Assembly: GCF_003116095.1 (NCBI RefSeq) | Contig: NZ_LGRA01000008.1 | Coordinates: forward strand, 927,729 to 991,728 | Length of the DNA stretch: 64,000 nucleotides | Direction: 5' to 3' | From: Azospirillum sp. TSO35-2 | GTDB lineage: Bacteria > Pseudomonadota > Alphaproteobacteria > Azospirillales > Azospirillaceae | Part shown: piece by piece, positions 55,057 to 63,929 of the stretch | Position numbering within the stretch: position 1 is the first letter of the stretch | Layout of the letters: the number at the start of each line of letters is the position of its first letter | Made by a program: the position numbers and the translations under genes | The notes under the pieces: generated by a model | Told to the model about the DNA's origin: nothing | The model's input: only the letters and a program-made list of their open reading frames with translations | Database searches by the model: none

Positions 55057-55689
55057 ATGAACGGTCCCCCCCATGAGCCCCCGGCCTCGCCCTCCGCGCC
55101 GGGGCCGCTGATCGTCGTCGTGATGGGCGTGGCCGGCTGCGGCAAGTCCAGCGTCGGTCAGCGGCTGGCCGACGCGCAAGGCTGCGAATTCGTCGAGGGC
55201 GACGCCCACCACCCGCCGGACAATATCGCGAAGATGTCGGCCGGCATCCCGCTGACCGACGCCGACCGCGACGGCTGGCTCGGCCGGCTGGCCGGCTTCA
55301 TCGCCGACGCCGACCGCGACCGGCGCGGGCTGGTGGTCGCCTGTTCGGCGCTGAAGCGCCGCTACCGCGACCGGCTGCGCGGCGATTGCCGCCGCGTGGT
55401 CTTCCTCCATCTTCATGGCGACAAGGCGCTGATCGCCTCGCGCATGGGGGCGCGGACCGCCCATTTCATGCCGACGGCGCTGATCGACAGCCAGTTCGCC
55501 GACCTGGAGCCGCCGGCGGCGGACGAGGCGGCGTTGTCGTACGAAGTGACGCTGACGGCCGACGCCATTGTCGCCGACGCCTGTGCCCGGCTGGCGGCCA
55601 TTCGCGTTGATGGACAGAACGGACAACCGGCCGGCGGTGTGACCGCCGGGCCGAAGAATGGCGGCGTGGCCGTCGGGGAGGACGCATGA
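55057..55689 (+). CDS. gntK: Gluconokinase
   Basis: A 210-aa kinase. The P-loop is VMGVAGCGKSSVGQ, followed by the gluconate-kinase-specific EFVEGDAHHPPDNIAKMSAGIPLTDADRDGWL and VACSALKRRYRDRLRG. It makes 6-phosphogluconate for the Entner-Doudoroff or pentose phosphate route. A tail of about 25 residues after the kinase fold (AIRVDGQNGQPAGG) is unusual. The stop overlaps the start of the TRAP small permease gene (ATGA). Confidence 0.95.
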   Translation: MNGPPHEPPASPSAPGPLIVVVMGVAGCGKSSVGQRLADAQGCEFVEGDAHHPPDNIAKMSAGIPLTDADRDGWLGRLAGFIADADRDRRGLVVACSALKRRYRDRLRGDCRRVVFLHLHGDKALIASRMGARTAHFMPTALIDSQFADLEPPAADEAALSYEVTLTADAIVADACARLAAIRVDGQNGQPAGGVTAGPKNGGVAVGEDA

Positions 55690-56267
55690 AACGCGTGGCG
55701 GATCTGCTGGAGCGGATCACCGAGTGGATCATGGCGCTGATGCTGGCGCTGATGGTCGGTCTGGTCTTCAGCAACGTCGTTCTGCGCTACATCTTCAACA
55801 GCGGCATCGTCGCGGCGGAAGAGCTGGCGCGGCTGATGTTCGTCTGGCTGGTGTTCCTGGGCGCCACCGTGGCGCTGCGCCACCAGCGCCATCTCGGGCT
55901 GGAGATCCTGCAAAGCCGGCTGCCGGTCAAGGTGCGCCGGGCCTGCGCGATGATCGCGCACCTGCTGATGCTGTACGCGCTGTGGCTGTTCGTGCAGGGA
56001 AGCTGGATCCAGCTTCTGATCGGGATGGAGACCTTCTCCACCGTCCTGCGCTTCCCCATGGCCTTCTACGCGGCGGCCGGCTTTTTCCCGGCCATCGTGA
56101 TGGCGCTGACGGTGGCGGTCAACCTGTGGAAGATCGTCACCAACCAGCCCGACGCCCGCGTTCCCGGCGATCCCGACACGATGCTGGCCGATCCGCATGC
56201 GGTCGGTCCCGCCGTCAAGCCGCCGGCCGGCCAGACTGCCGGCAAGCCGGCCGTCGCCGAGCGCTGA
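55686..56267 (+). CDS. TRAP transporter small permease (DctQ type)
   Basis: A 193-aa protein with four membrane helices: ITEWIMALMLALMVGLVFSNVVLRY, the second at ELARLMFVWLVFLGATVAL, a third near MIAHLLMLYALWLFVQG and a fourth near FYAAAGFFPAIVMALTVAVNLW. ELARLMFVWLVFLGA is the DctQ hallmark. A polar C-terminal tail of about 40 residues follows. It is translated directly after gluconokinase by overlap, which ties this transporter to gluconate or a related sugar acid. Confidence 0.92.
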   Translation: MKRVADLLERITEWIMALMLALMVGLVFSNVVLRYIFNSGIVAAEELARLMFVWLVFLGATVALRHQRHLGLEILQSRLPVKVRRACAMIAHLLMLYALWLFVQGSWIQLLIGMETFSTVLRFPMAFYAAAGFFPAIVMALTVAVNLWKIVTNQPDARVPGDPDTMLADPHAVGPAVKPPAGQTAGKPAVAER

Positions 56268-56304
56268 GCCCAGACCAGAATTTCCAGCGGACGGAGACGC
56301 CGCC

Positions 56305-57582
56305 ATGACGCTCACCATTTTCCTGGGCTCGCTGTTCGGCTTCATGCTGCTCGGCATGCCCATCGCCTTCGCGCTGATGCTGACCGGCGTCGCGCTGATG
56401 GTCCACCTCGACTTCTTCGACGCCCAGCTCGTCGCGCAGAACCTGCTGAGCGGCGCCGACAACTACCCGCTGATGGCGGTGCCCTTCTTCATCCTGGCCG
56501 GCGAGCTGATGAACGCCGGCGGCATCTCGCAGCGCATCATCAACCTGGCGGTCAGCCTGGTCGGCCACATCAAGGGCGGGCTCGGCTACGTCACCATCGG
56601 CGCGTCGGTGATGCTGGCCAGCCTGTCGGGCTCGGCCATCGCCGACACCGCCGCGCTGGCGACGCTGCTGATCCCGATGATGCGCGACCACGGCTATCCG
56701 GTGCCGCGGTCGGCCGGGCTGATCGCCTCGGGCGGCATCATCGCCCCGATCATCCCGCCCAGCATGCCCTTCATCATCTTCGGCGTGACCACCAACACCT
56801 CGATCAGCGCGCTGTTCATGGCCGGCATCGTCCCCGGCCTGCTGATGGGGATCGGGCTGGTCTGCGCCTGGATCTTCGTCGTCCGCGACATGACGGTGAA
56901 GCTGCAGCCCAAGGCCAGCGGGCGGGAGCGGCTGAAGGCGCTGGGCGACGGCGTCTGGGCGCTGGCCCTGCCGGTCATCATCATCGGCGGCCTGCGCGGC
57001 GGCATCTTCACGCCGACCGAGGCCGCGGTGGTCGCCGCCGTCTACTCGCTGGTCGTCGCGCTGTTCGTCTACCGTCAGGTCACGCTGGCGCAGATCGTGC
57101 CGCTGCTGGTCCAGGCGGCGCGCACCACCGCCACCGTGATGTTCCTGTGCGCCGCGGCGCTGGTGTCGTCCTACATGGTGACGCTGGCCGACCTGCCGCA
57201 GCAGATGACCGAGCTGCTGCACCCGCTGATGACGCATCCGAAGCTGCTGATGCTGGCGATCGCCGCGCTGCTGCTGGCCGTCGGCACGGTGATGGACCTG
57301 ACGCCGACCATCCTGGTGCTGGGCCCGGTGCTGACGCCGCTGGCCATCGCCGCCGGCATCGACCCGGCCTATTTCGGCGTGATGTTCGTCCTGATCGGCA
57401 CGCTGGGCCTGATCCATCCGCCGGTCTGCACGGTGCTGAACGTGGTGTGCGGCGTCGCCCGCATCTCGCTGGAAAGCGCCACCAAGGGCATCTGGCCGTT
57501 CCTGCTGACCTACATCGTCCTGCTGGGCCTGCTGATCGCCGTGCCGGAGATCATCACCGCCCCGTTGCACATGTTCCACTGA
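56305..57582 (+). CDS. TRAP transporter large permease (DctM type)
   Basis: A 425-aa permease with about twelve helices. Family landmarks are PFFILAGELMNAGGISQRIINLA, GSVMLASLSGSAIADTAAL-like MLASLSGSAIADTAA, and GGIIAPIIPPSMPFIIFG, the substrate/sodium site region. It uses a sodium gradient to import the ligand delivered by the binding protein. It starts 37 bp after dctQ. Confidence 0.94.
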   Translation: MTLTIFLGSLFGFMLLGMPIAFALMLTGVALMVHLDFFDAQLVAQNLLSGADNYPLMAVPFFILAGELMNAGGISQRIINLAVSLVGHIKGGLGYVTIGASVMLASLSGSAIADTAALATLLIPMMRDHGYPVPRSAGLIASGGIIAPIIPPSMPFIIFGVTTNTSISALFMAGIVPGLLMGIGLVCAWIFVVRDMTVKLQPKASGRERLKALGDGVWALALPVIIIGGLRGGIFTPTEAAVVAAVYSLVVALFVYRQVTLAQIVPLLVQAARTTATVMFLCAAALVSSYMVTLADLPQQMTELLHPLMTHPKLLMLAIAALLLAVGTVMDLTPTILVLGPVLTPLAIAAGIDPAYFGVMFVLIGTLGLIHPPVCTVLNVVCGVARISLESATKGIWPFLLTYIVLLGLLIAVPEIITAPLHMFH

Positions 57583-57631
57583 CGCTTAAGACACTACCCA
57601 ACGAAACGCCCAAAAAGGGGAGATCAACACC

Positions 57632-58645
57632 ATGACGCTGTTCCGCAAACTGCTGCTCGCCACCGGCCTCGCCGCCGCCCTGCTGGCCCCCGTCGCCGCC
57701 TCCGCCCAGGACATCAAGCCGCGCATCATCCGCTTCGGCTACGGCCTGTCGGAGAGCAGCAACCAGGGCCGCGCCGTCAAGTTCCTCGCCGAGGAGCTGA
57801 CCAAGCGCACCGGCGGCAAGTTCAAGATGAAGGGCTTCGGCGACGCCAGCCTGGGCAGCGACATCCAGATGCAGAACGCCCTGATCGGCGGCGCGCAGGA
57901 GATGATGGTCGGCTCCACCGCCACGCTGGTCGGCATCGTCAAGGACTTCGGCGTCTATGACCTGCCCTTCCTGTTCAACAACGAGAAGGAAGCCGACGCC
58001 GTCCTCGACGGCCCGTTCGGCCAGAAGCTGCTGAAGGCGCTGAACGACAAGGGGCTGGTCGGGCTGGTCTATTGGGAGAACGGCTTCCGCAACCTGACCA
58101 ACAGCAAGCGCCCGATCACCAAGGTCGAGGACATGGGCGGCATCAAGCTGCGCGTGATGCAGAACCCGGTCTACATCGACATGTTCAACCGCTTCGGCGC
58201 CAACGCGGTGCCGCTGGCCTTCTCCGAGCTGTTCACCGCGCTGGAGACCGGCACGGTCGACGGCCAGGAGAACCCGGTGACGACCATCCAGTCGTCGAAG
58301 TTCTACGAGGTGCAGAAGTACCTGACCATCTCGCGCCACGTCTACAGCCCGTGGATCGTGCTGGCCAGCAAGCGCTGGTACGACGGCCTGTCGGCTGACG
58401 AGAAGACGATCCTGAACGAGGCCGCCGTCGCCTCGCGCGACTTCGAGCGCAAGGACAGCCGTGACGCGTCGGCGCAGAGCGTGGCCTACCTGAAGGAAAA
58501 GGGCATGCAGATCAACGAGCTGAGCCCGGCCGAGCTGGACCGCATGCGTGAGATGGTCAAGCCGGCCTTCGACAAGTACGCCGCCGACGGCGGTGCCGAG
58601 GTGCTGAAGGACATGCAGGCGGCGATCGCCACCGCCCGGAAGTAA
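57632..58645 (+). CDS. TRAP transporter substrate-binding protein (DctP type)
   Basis: A 337-aa periplasmic protein with a Sec signal (MTLFRKLLLATGLAAALLAP, cleavage near ASAQ-D at about 26). Landmarks are IRFGYGLSESSNQGRAVKFLAEEL, YWENGFRNLTNSKRPI, and GIKLRVMQNPVYIDMFNRFGANAVPLAFSELFTALETGTVDGQENP, in which the Arg of GIKLRVMQNPVY usually binds the ligand carboxylate. The carboxylate site fits gluconate. GGGGAGA precedes the ATG. It is the last gene of the gluconate operon. Confidence 0.95.
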   Translation: MTLFRKLLLATGLAAALLAPVAASAQDIKPRIIRFGYGLSESSNQGRAVKFLAEELTKRTGGKFKMKGFGDASLGSDIQMQNALIGGAQEMMVGSTATLVGIVKDFGVYDLPFLFNNEKEADAVLDGPFGQKLLKALNDKGLVGLVYWENGFRNLTNSKRPITKVEDMGGIKLRVMQNPVYIDMFNRFGANAVPLAFSELFTALETGTVDGQENPVTTIQSSKFYEVQKYLTISRHVYSPWIVLASKRWYDGLSADEKTILNEAAVASRDFERKDSRDASAQSVAYLKEKGMQINELSPAELDRMREMVKPAFDKYAADGGAEVLKDMQAAIATARK

Positions 58646-58674
58646 TCGCCGTTCCGCGGCCGTTCCGCGTGGTG

Positions 58675-58710
58675 AAGGGGTGGACCGGGATGACCGGTCC
58701 ACCCCTTTTT
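58675..58710 (+). terminator. Rho-independent terminator of the gntK-TRAP operon
   Basis: AAGGGGTGGACCGG and CCGGTCCACCCCTT form a near-perfect stem with a short GATGA loop, followed by a T-run. Confidence 0.95.
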
Positions 58711-58835
58711 CTTGTTCCATCGGACCGGCAGGCGGGCCACGGCCGCAAAGGCGACGGTTCGGGTTGGAGTAATGGAGGGAAACTTAATTTCTATGTAATC
58801 AATGCGTATGGCTCAAAAGTCTTGAATGAGTTTGC

Positions 58836-58850
58836 GAACCGTTTCGGTTC
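58836..58850. other. Short hairpin in AT-rich gap
   Basis: GAACCG-TTT-CGGTTC lies in the AT-rich 290-bp stretch between the TRAP terminator and the chemoreceptor fragment, followed by a few T residues. The rest of this stretch shows no gene; it may contain the chemoreceptor promoter. Confidence 0.35.
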
Positions 58851-58950
58851 CCTTTTGTTACACCCGTAAAATTTGATCTTCTTTTTCTGGACGTGACCCC
58901 GGGCCTTGGGTGATGCTCATCCGTCGGGCGGATTATCGATGGGGTTCGCG

Positions 58951-59160
58951 ATGTTCAGGACGCTGCCGTTGGTGACCAAGCTGGTGCTGGCGATCGGTTT
59001 GGTGCTGGTGATCGGATTGGGTGTCGGCACGGTCGTGATCTCGGCCAAGAGCGGGGCCGACACCGATGCGCTGTCCTTCCAGGCCGGGGAGGAGCTGGGC
59101 AAGTACCACGCCGCGACCGTGGAGCGCCGGCTGAACGACGCCATGGACATCACCGCCTGA
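58951..59160 (+). pseudogene. N-terminal fragment of a chemoreceptor (frameshifted)
   Basis: A 69-aa frame: [26 protein letters not shown] carries the signal-anchor helix, and [24 protein letters not shown] is the normal start of a Cache-type periplasmic sensor. It stops at TGA 59158-59160, and the rest of the receptor continues in another frame from ATG 59160. Restoring one base near 59157 would fuse the two into a complete receptor ([16 protein letters not shown]). Either a one-base deletion or sequencing error, or a genuine split read by stop-start coupling. An ATG 12 bases upstream is also possible. Confidence 0.7.
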
Positions 59161-61034
59161 TGGGAACCACCCTGCTCAGCCTGAAGCGGAGCGGCGTGGT
59201 CGATCGCGGCGCGCTGAACGACTGGCTGAAAGCCCTGCTGGAGACCAACACCACCCTGATCGGCGCCTGGATCGGGATGGAGCCGAACGCGCTGGACGGC
59301 AAGGATGCCGCCTTCGCCAACAGCCCCGGCAGCGACGCCAGCGGCCGCTTCATTCCCTATTGGAACCGCGGCGGCGGCAAGGTCCAGCTGGAGGCGCTGG
59401 TCGGCTACGACGATCCCGGGCCCGACGGCCTCTATTACCAGCAGGCCAAGCGCACCGGCCGGGAGGTGATCGTCGAGCCCTACAGCTACGTCGTCGCCGG
59501 CCAGAACGTCCTGATGGTGTCGCTGGCGGTGCCGATCATCGAGAACGGCCGGTTCATCGGCGTCGCCGGCGTGGACATCGCCACCGACGCGATCTGGAAC
59601 GAACTGAAGTCGGTCAAGCCCTTCGGCACGGGTTCGGTCTTCCTGATCTCCAACGGCGGCGCGTGGGCCGCCTACAGCAACCCCGATCACCTGGGCAAGC
59701 CGATCCTCCAGACCAACGACCGGCTGAAGGACGTGCTGCCCGCCATCCGCGACGGCAAGCCCTACGCCCACTTCTCGGTGTCGGCCAGCCTGAAGACCGA
59801 GGTGAAGCAATTGTTCAGGCCGGTCGCCATCGGCGGCACCGGCACGCCCTGGTCGATCCTGGTCAACCTGCCGATCAACCAGGTCGAACGGCCGAAGGAG
59901 GAATTGCGCGCCTTCATCGCCGTCGGCGCCGTGCTGTTGGCCGCCGGGCTGCTGCTGGCGCTTTGGCTGACCAGCCGCATGATCGTCGGCCAGCCGCTGC
60001 AGCGGATCATCGTCACCATCCAGGCGCTGACCGCCGGCAATCGCGCCGTCGAGGTGACCGACCGCGACCGCGCCGACGAGATCGGCGCCATCAACCAGGC
60101 GCTCCAACTGTTCAAGGAGAACGCCGGCCGCGTCGCCGAAATGGAGGAACAGCGCCGGCAGGACGAGCAGCGCTCCGCCGAGCAGCGCCGGCAGGAGCTT
60201 GGCCGGCTGGCCGACCGCTTCGAGGGCACGGTCGGTGATGTCGTCGCCAGCGTGACCGAACAGGCCGAACTGATCCGCACCGATTCGGAGGGCCTGTCGG
60301 CCATCGCCGAGCAGACCAACGCCCAGGCCGCCGCGGTGGCCGATGCCGCCGATCTGGCGAACGCCAACGTCCAGACCGTCGCCGCCGCGGCGGAGGAACT
60401 GGCCCATTCGATCGAAGAGATCAACCAGCGGATCGCCACTTCGTCCCGCATGGCCAACGAGGCGGTGGACGAGGTCGAAAAGACCAACGGCACCGTTGCC
60501 GGGCTGGCCCAGGCGGCACAGAAGATCGGCGACGTGGTCAACCTGATCCAGTCGATCGCCGGCCAGACCAACCTGCTGGCGCTGAACGCCACCATCGAGG
60601 CGGCGCGGGCCGGAGAGGCCGGCAAGGGCTTTGCGGTGGTCGCGTCGGAGGTGAAGAACCTCGCCAACCAGACCGCCAAGGCGACCGAGGAGATCGCCGC
60701 CCAGATCGCCGAGATGCAGGCGGTCAGCGGCAACGCCGTCGGCGCCATCCAGTCCATCGGCCGCACCATCCTGGGCATCAGCGAGACGGTCACCGCCGTC
60801 GCCGCCGCGGCCGAGCAGCAGGGGGCGGCCACGCGGGAGATCAGCCGCAACGTCCAGCAGGCGGCGACCGGCACCCGCGAGGTGTCGACCAACATCGGCG
60901 GCGTCACCCGCGCCGCCGGGGAAACCGGCAGCATGGCCGCCCAGGCCCGCGCCGCCTCCGACACGCTGTCGCACCAGTCGGCGCAACTGCGCCAGGAGGT
61001 CCAGCGCTTCGTCGCCACCATCCGCAGCGCCTGA
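59160..61034 (+). CDS. Methyl-accepting chemotaxis protein, main part lacking TM1
   Basis: A 624-aa frame. Residues about 1-250 are a double-Cache-like sensor ([66 protein letters not shown]). TM2 is near 250-275, then a HAMP domain, and the signalling hairpin tip [23 protein letters not shown] is flanked by helical methylation regions. Without the upstream fragment it lacks TM1, so the sensor would not reach the periplasm normally. No CheR-binding pentapeptide ends the protein. The ATG overlaps the fragment stop (TGATG). Confidence 0.85.
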   Translation: MGTTLLSLKRSGVVDRGALNDWLKALLETNTTLIGAWIGMEPNALDGKDAAFANSPGSDASGRFIPYWNRGGGKVQLEALVGYDDPGPDGLYYQQAKRTGREVIVEPYSYVVAGQNVLMVSLAVPIIENGRFIGVAGVDIATDAIWNELKSVKPFGTGSVFLISNGGAWAAYSNPDHLGKPILQTNDRLKDVLPAIRDGKPYAHFSVSASLKTEVKQLFRPVAIGGTGTPWSILVNLPINQVERPKEELRAFIAVGAVLLAAGLLLALWLTSRMIVGQPLQRIIVTIQALTAGNRAVEVTDRDRADEIGAINQALQLFKENAGRVAEMEEQRRQDEQRSAEQRRQELGRLADRFEGTVGDVVASVTEQAELIRTDSEGLSAIAEQTNAQAAAVADAADLANANVQTVAAAAEELAHSIEEINQRIATSSRMANEAVDEVEKTNGTVAGLAQAAQKIGDVVNLIQSIAGQTNLLALNATIEAARAGEAGKGFAVVASEVKNLANQTAKATEEIAAQIAEMQAVSGNAVGAIQSIGRTILGISETVTAVAAAAEQQGAATREISRNVQQAATGTREVSTNIGGVTRAAGETGSMAAQARAASDTLSHQSAQLRQEVQRFVATIRSA

Positions 61035-61059
61035 TGAGGAAAGCGGCGGTCGCCCGGCC

Positions 61060-61461
61060 CTACAGGCCGATGAACCCGTTGGGCGCGCCGTTCACGGCGG
61101 CGCCCTCCGCCGCGATGAAATGGGAGACGAAGGCGACGGTCTGAACCAGCAGGCGCGGGGCGAAGGGCTTGACGATGTAGCCCAGGCCCAGGCCGCGCGC
61201 CTGCGCCGGGTTCGGCGGGTTCCCGGTGGCGAACACGCAGGTGATGCCCATGGCTCCCAGCGCGCGGGCAACGTCCAGCCCGTTCGAGCCGTTGGCCAGC
61301 TTCATGTCGACGAACGCCATGTCGGGCGCTTGTTCCAGCGCCAGCGACACGGCGGATGTCAGGTCGTCCGCAATCCCCACCACCTCATGCCCCGCCATCT
61401 GGAGGGTCAATGCGATTCCCTCGGCGATCAGAACCTCATCCTCGATGATCAGTATCTTCAT
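61060..61461 (-). CDS. Single-domain response regulator
   Basis: A 133-aa receiver: IIEDEVLIAEGIALTL carries the acidic pair, Asp52 in MAFVDMKLANGSNGLDVA is the phospho-acceptor, and the Lys lies in YIVKPFAPRLLV. The FATGNPP segment holds the switch Thr. No output domain. It follows the CHASE3 kinase gene by 36 bp on the same strand and is its probable partner. Stand-alone receivers of this type often feed phosphate to stress-response networks. Confidence 0.9.
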   Translation of the reverse strand: MKILIIEDEVLIAEGIALTLQMAGHEVVGIADDLTSAVSLALEQAPDMAFVDMKLANGSNGLDVARALGAMGITCVFATGNPPNPAQARGLGLGYIVKPFAPRLLVQTVAFVSHFIAAEGAAVNGAPNGFIGL

Positions 61462-61497
61462 TGGGCTTCTTGTGGCTGAGGGCGCGTGCGTCGGCCG

Positions 61498-62820
61498 TTA
61501 CGGTTGAATAGGCAGCTTTGGCTCGAAAGGAAAGCGCAGGATGAAGCGCGTGCCCGGCGACAAACGCTGGATTTCCAAATGTCCCTTCAGCTGCCTCGTC
61601 AGGTTGCGCACCGTGTTCAGGCCGAAGCCGCCCTCCGTGGTGCTCTCCATCCCCTGGGGAAGGCCGACCCCGTCGTCGGCGACGTCGATGCGGATTTCGT
61701 GCCCCACCACCCCGACGCCCAGGCGGACCGATCCGATCCCTCCGGCGGGAAAGGCGTGCTTGTAGCTGTTGGTCAGCAGTTCGTTGACGATCAGCGCCAC
61801 CGGGACGGCGGTTTCGACCGGCGTCGGCAGCGGCGCGTCGACCGCCATGGTCACGGCCGGCTCCGCCACGGCGGTCGTCGGCATGGCGTTCTCGGCGACG
61901 CTCTTCAGCAGGTCCGCCAGTTCGACGGTGTTGTACGCGCAGCCTTCGCCGTACAGGCGGCGATGGACCTCGGCGATGGCGCTCACCCGGCTGCTGCTGA
62001 CCAGCAGTTCATCCCGCACCTCCGGGTTCCGGTGCCGAAGCGCCTGGGTGCGCAGCAGATTGGACACGATCTGGAGCGAGTTCCTCACCCGGTGGTTCAC
62101 CTCGTCCAGCAGCAGCGTGTTCTGCTGGAGGGCTGTGGCCAACGCCTCGCCCTCGGCCCGTTCGGCCTGGTAATCCTGTTCCAGCCGCCGGACGGTCGTG
62201 TAGGCGAGCCAACCGGTGACCACGGCGAAGGTCAGGCCATAGGCGATCATCAGGGCTTCGAGCAGGGTGGCGTGGCGGCTGCGCCGGGCGAGCAGCCCAT
62301 CTTCTTCCGACCTCATGGTGGCGATCACCGACCGGATATCGGCCATCAGGCGTTCCCCGGTGCCTTCGCGGACGGCCGCCCGCGCGCGGTCGAGCCCCTG
62401 CGCGTCGACCTGCTGCAGTGTCGCGGCCATGACCGCCAGCTTGGCGTCGGTGAGCGAGCGCAACGCCTTGACCTTGTCCTGCTGGACCGGGTTGTCGGCC
62501 GTCAGGGTGCCAACCTGGTCCAGCAGGACACGACTGCCGTCCGTGCCTTCGGTGTAGAGATCGAGATAGTGGCTGTCGCCGGTCAGCAGATAGCCGCGTT
62601 GGCCGGACTCGGCGTTGGAGAGGTTCGATTGCAGCTCTTCGACCGTGGAGATCACCTTGTGCGTGTGGTCCACCCACTCGATGGCGCTGCGGTATTCCAG
62701 GAAGACGGCGATCAGCAGCAGGAAGCCTGCGAACAGGCCGGCAAACATCAACGCCGATAATCGCGCGGCGCGGCGGCGCACCTTCCGGCGCCTGAGGCTG
62801 GCATCCGTATTGACGGACAT
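61498..62820 (-). CDS. CHASE3-domain sensor histidine kinase (HisKA_2 type)
   Basis: A 440-aa membrane kinase. TM1 is at about 21-41; a CHASE3 four-helix sensor at about 45-185 includes LSNAESGQRGYLLTGDSHYLDLY; TM2 is at about 188-210. The HisKA_2 helix is LLDEVNHRVRNSLQIVSNLL with His243. The ATPase domain has LIVNELLTNSYKHAFPAG and DVADDGVGLPQG. CHASE3 ligands are unknown. An anaerobox-like site lies 114 bp upstream of its start. It forms a pair with the receiver gene that follows. Confidence 0.9.
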   Translation of the reverse strand: MSVNTDASLRRRKVRRRAARLSALMFAGLFAGFLLLIAVFLEYRSAIEWVDHTHKVISTVEELQSNLSNAESGQRGYLLTGDSHYLDLYTEGTDGSRVLLDQVGTLTADNPVQQDKVKALRSLTDAKLAVMAATLQQVDAQGLDRARAAVREGTGERLMADIRSVIATMRSEEDGLLARRSRHATLLEALMIAYGLTFAVVTGWLAYTTVRRLEQDYQAERAEGEALATALQQNTLLLDEVNHRVRNSLQIVSNLLRTQALRHRNPEVRDELLVSSSRVSAIAEVHRRLYGEGCAYNTVELADLLKSVAENAMPTTAVAEPAVTMAVDAPLPTPVETAVPVALIVNELLTNSYKHAFPAGGIGSVRLGVGVVGHEIRIDVADDGVGLPQGMESTTEGGFGLNTVRNLTRQLKGHLEIQRLSPGTRFILRFPFEPKLPIQP

Positions 62821-62907
62821 CGACCGCTCCCTGGCTTGTGCTGTTCATCGACACGGGTCTTGCCATAGCGCTGCCGACCGGTCGGGATCGGCCTCGGCGA
62901 TTTGCAG

Positions 62908-62947
62908 GATGTATTTTTCCCGCAGAGGTAGCTTTGACCTGAGTCAA
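62908..62947 (-). promoter_or_regulatory. Anaerobox (Fnr/FixK-type site) upstream of the CHASE3 kinase
   Basis: TTGACCTGAGTCAA (62934-62947) has TTGAC-N4-GTCAA symmetry, as in rhizobial anaeroboxes. On the minus strand a possible -10, TACATC (62908-62913), lies about 30 bp downstream of the centre, the spacing of a class II Fnr-type promoter. Confidence 0.55.
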
Positions 62948-63053
62948 GAACACCCCATCCCGCAGGCGGTCACAGGGCAATGACATCCATATGGGCATCG
63001 ACAGGGGTGCACCAACCGACTGTCTCGCGAATTGTGCCGGCGCGGCTGTTCCG

Positions 63054-63632
63054 TCAGCGGCGCAGCGGCATGGCGCGGCGGACCAAACGGCGGTCCATGT
63101 CGGCGCCGGCCACGGTCGGCTCGCCCTGGCTGCGCAGGACGAAGGCGAAGGTGTCCATCACCCGGTCCAGCACGATTTCCTGGTCGTCCGGCCGGCGGCT
63201 GACCGACACCACCGCGTAGCCGGCGGCGCGGGCGACCGCCGGGTCGCCGCGCAGGCCGCGCACGCCCCAGCCGGCCAGCGCGTCCTTGCAGCGGAACAGC
63301 TCGGCGGCGAAGCCCCCGGCCGACTGGGTGCGGCCGACGACATAGGCGGCGGCCACCGCCAGCGGGGCCAGCAGCCCGTCCCAGTCCAGGCAATCCTCGC
63401 GACCGACCCAGACGCCGCCGACCGAACAGGCGGCGGCGCCGATCGCCTCGCCAAGCCCGGCGCGGAAGGCGCGCAGCGACTCCACGGCGTCCGCCGCCGG
63501 CATCGGCTCCACCCGGCGTCCGTCCGGCATCAGCAGCAGCCGGCCCGCCCATTCGGCCGAGGGCGGAAGCTGTTCGGTCAGGCGCGCGAGCAGCGCCTCG
63601 CGGGCGGCGGCGAAGGGGACGACCTCGGACAT
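63054..63632 (-). CDS. Hypothetical protein (192 aa)
   Basis: A 192-aa soluble protein starting MSEVVPFAAAREALLARLTEQL. It contains WAGRLLLMPDGRRVEPMPAADAV, a hydrophobic stretch DGLLAPLAVAAAYVVGRTQSAGGFAAELF and the C-terminal RRPDDQEIVLDRVMDTFAFVLRSQG. The Ala-rich middle is probably a buried helix rather than a membrane segment. I do not recognise the family. An upstream in-frame extension to 63749 is unlikely: it is Arg/Pro-rich and overlaps DNA that leads to the tRNA promoter. Confidence 0.6.
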   Translation of the reverse strand: MSEVVPFAAAREALLARLTEQLPPSAEWAGRLLLMPDGRRVEPMPAADAVESLRAFRAGLGEAIGAAACSVGGVWVGREDCLDWDGLLAPLAVAAAYVVGRTQSAGGFAAELFRCKDALAGWGVRGLRGDPAVARAAGYAVVSVSRRPDDQEIVLDRVMDTFAFVLRSQGEPTVAGADMDRRLVRRAMPLRR

Positions 63633-63809
63633 CGGGGCCTGCGGCGATGGAGGACAGGGGAGGGCGAGAAAAAGCCCGAGCCGGCCCGAATTGTCAAGAG
63701 CAAGCCGGCGATCGGGCAACCAACGCTTGCGGTCGGGGCGGGTTGTCACAGGCCCAGGCGGCGGAAACCGCCGGATCGGGAGAAAATGCGCAGCGTTGCG
63801 TTTTTCCGC

Positions 63810-63838
63810 TTGCCAGGGTCCGCCAGCGGTTTTATAAG
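63810..63838 (+). promoter_or_regulatory. tRNA promoter
   Basis: TTGCCA (63810-63815) and TATAAG (63833-63838) are 17 bp apart, about 12 bases before the tRNA-Asn 5' end. Confidence 0.65.
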
Positions 63839-63849
63839 GCGGCCTCCGT

Positions 63850-63925
63850 TCCCGGTTAGCTCAGTTGGTAGAGCAGCGGACTGTTAATCCGCTTGTCGCT
63901 GGTTCGAGTCCAGCACCGGGAGCCA
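63850..63925 (+). tRNA. tRNA-Asn (GTT)
   Basis: A 76-base cloverleaf: acceptor arms TCCCGGT and ACCGGGA, D-loop AGCTCAGTTGGTAGAGC, anticodon GTT at 63883-63885, T-arm CTGGTTCGAGTCCAG, discriminator G and an encoded CCA end. Confidence 0.97.
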
Positions 63926-63929
63926 AAAC

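Noticed and set aside
58669..58869. 66-codon open frame after the TRAP operon
   Set aside because: It starts inside the rho-independent terminator and runs through AT-rich DNA.
63647..63859. 70-codon open frame running into tRNA-Asn
   Set aside because: It overlaps the tRNA promoter and the tRNA itself; no ribosome-binding site.
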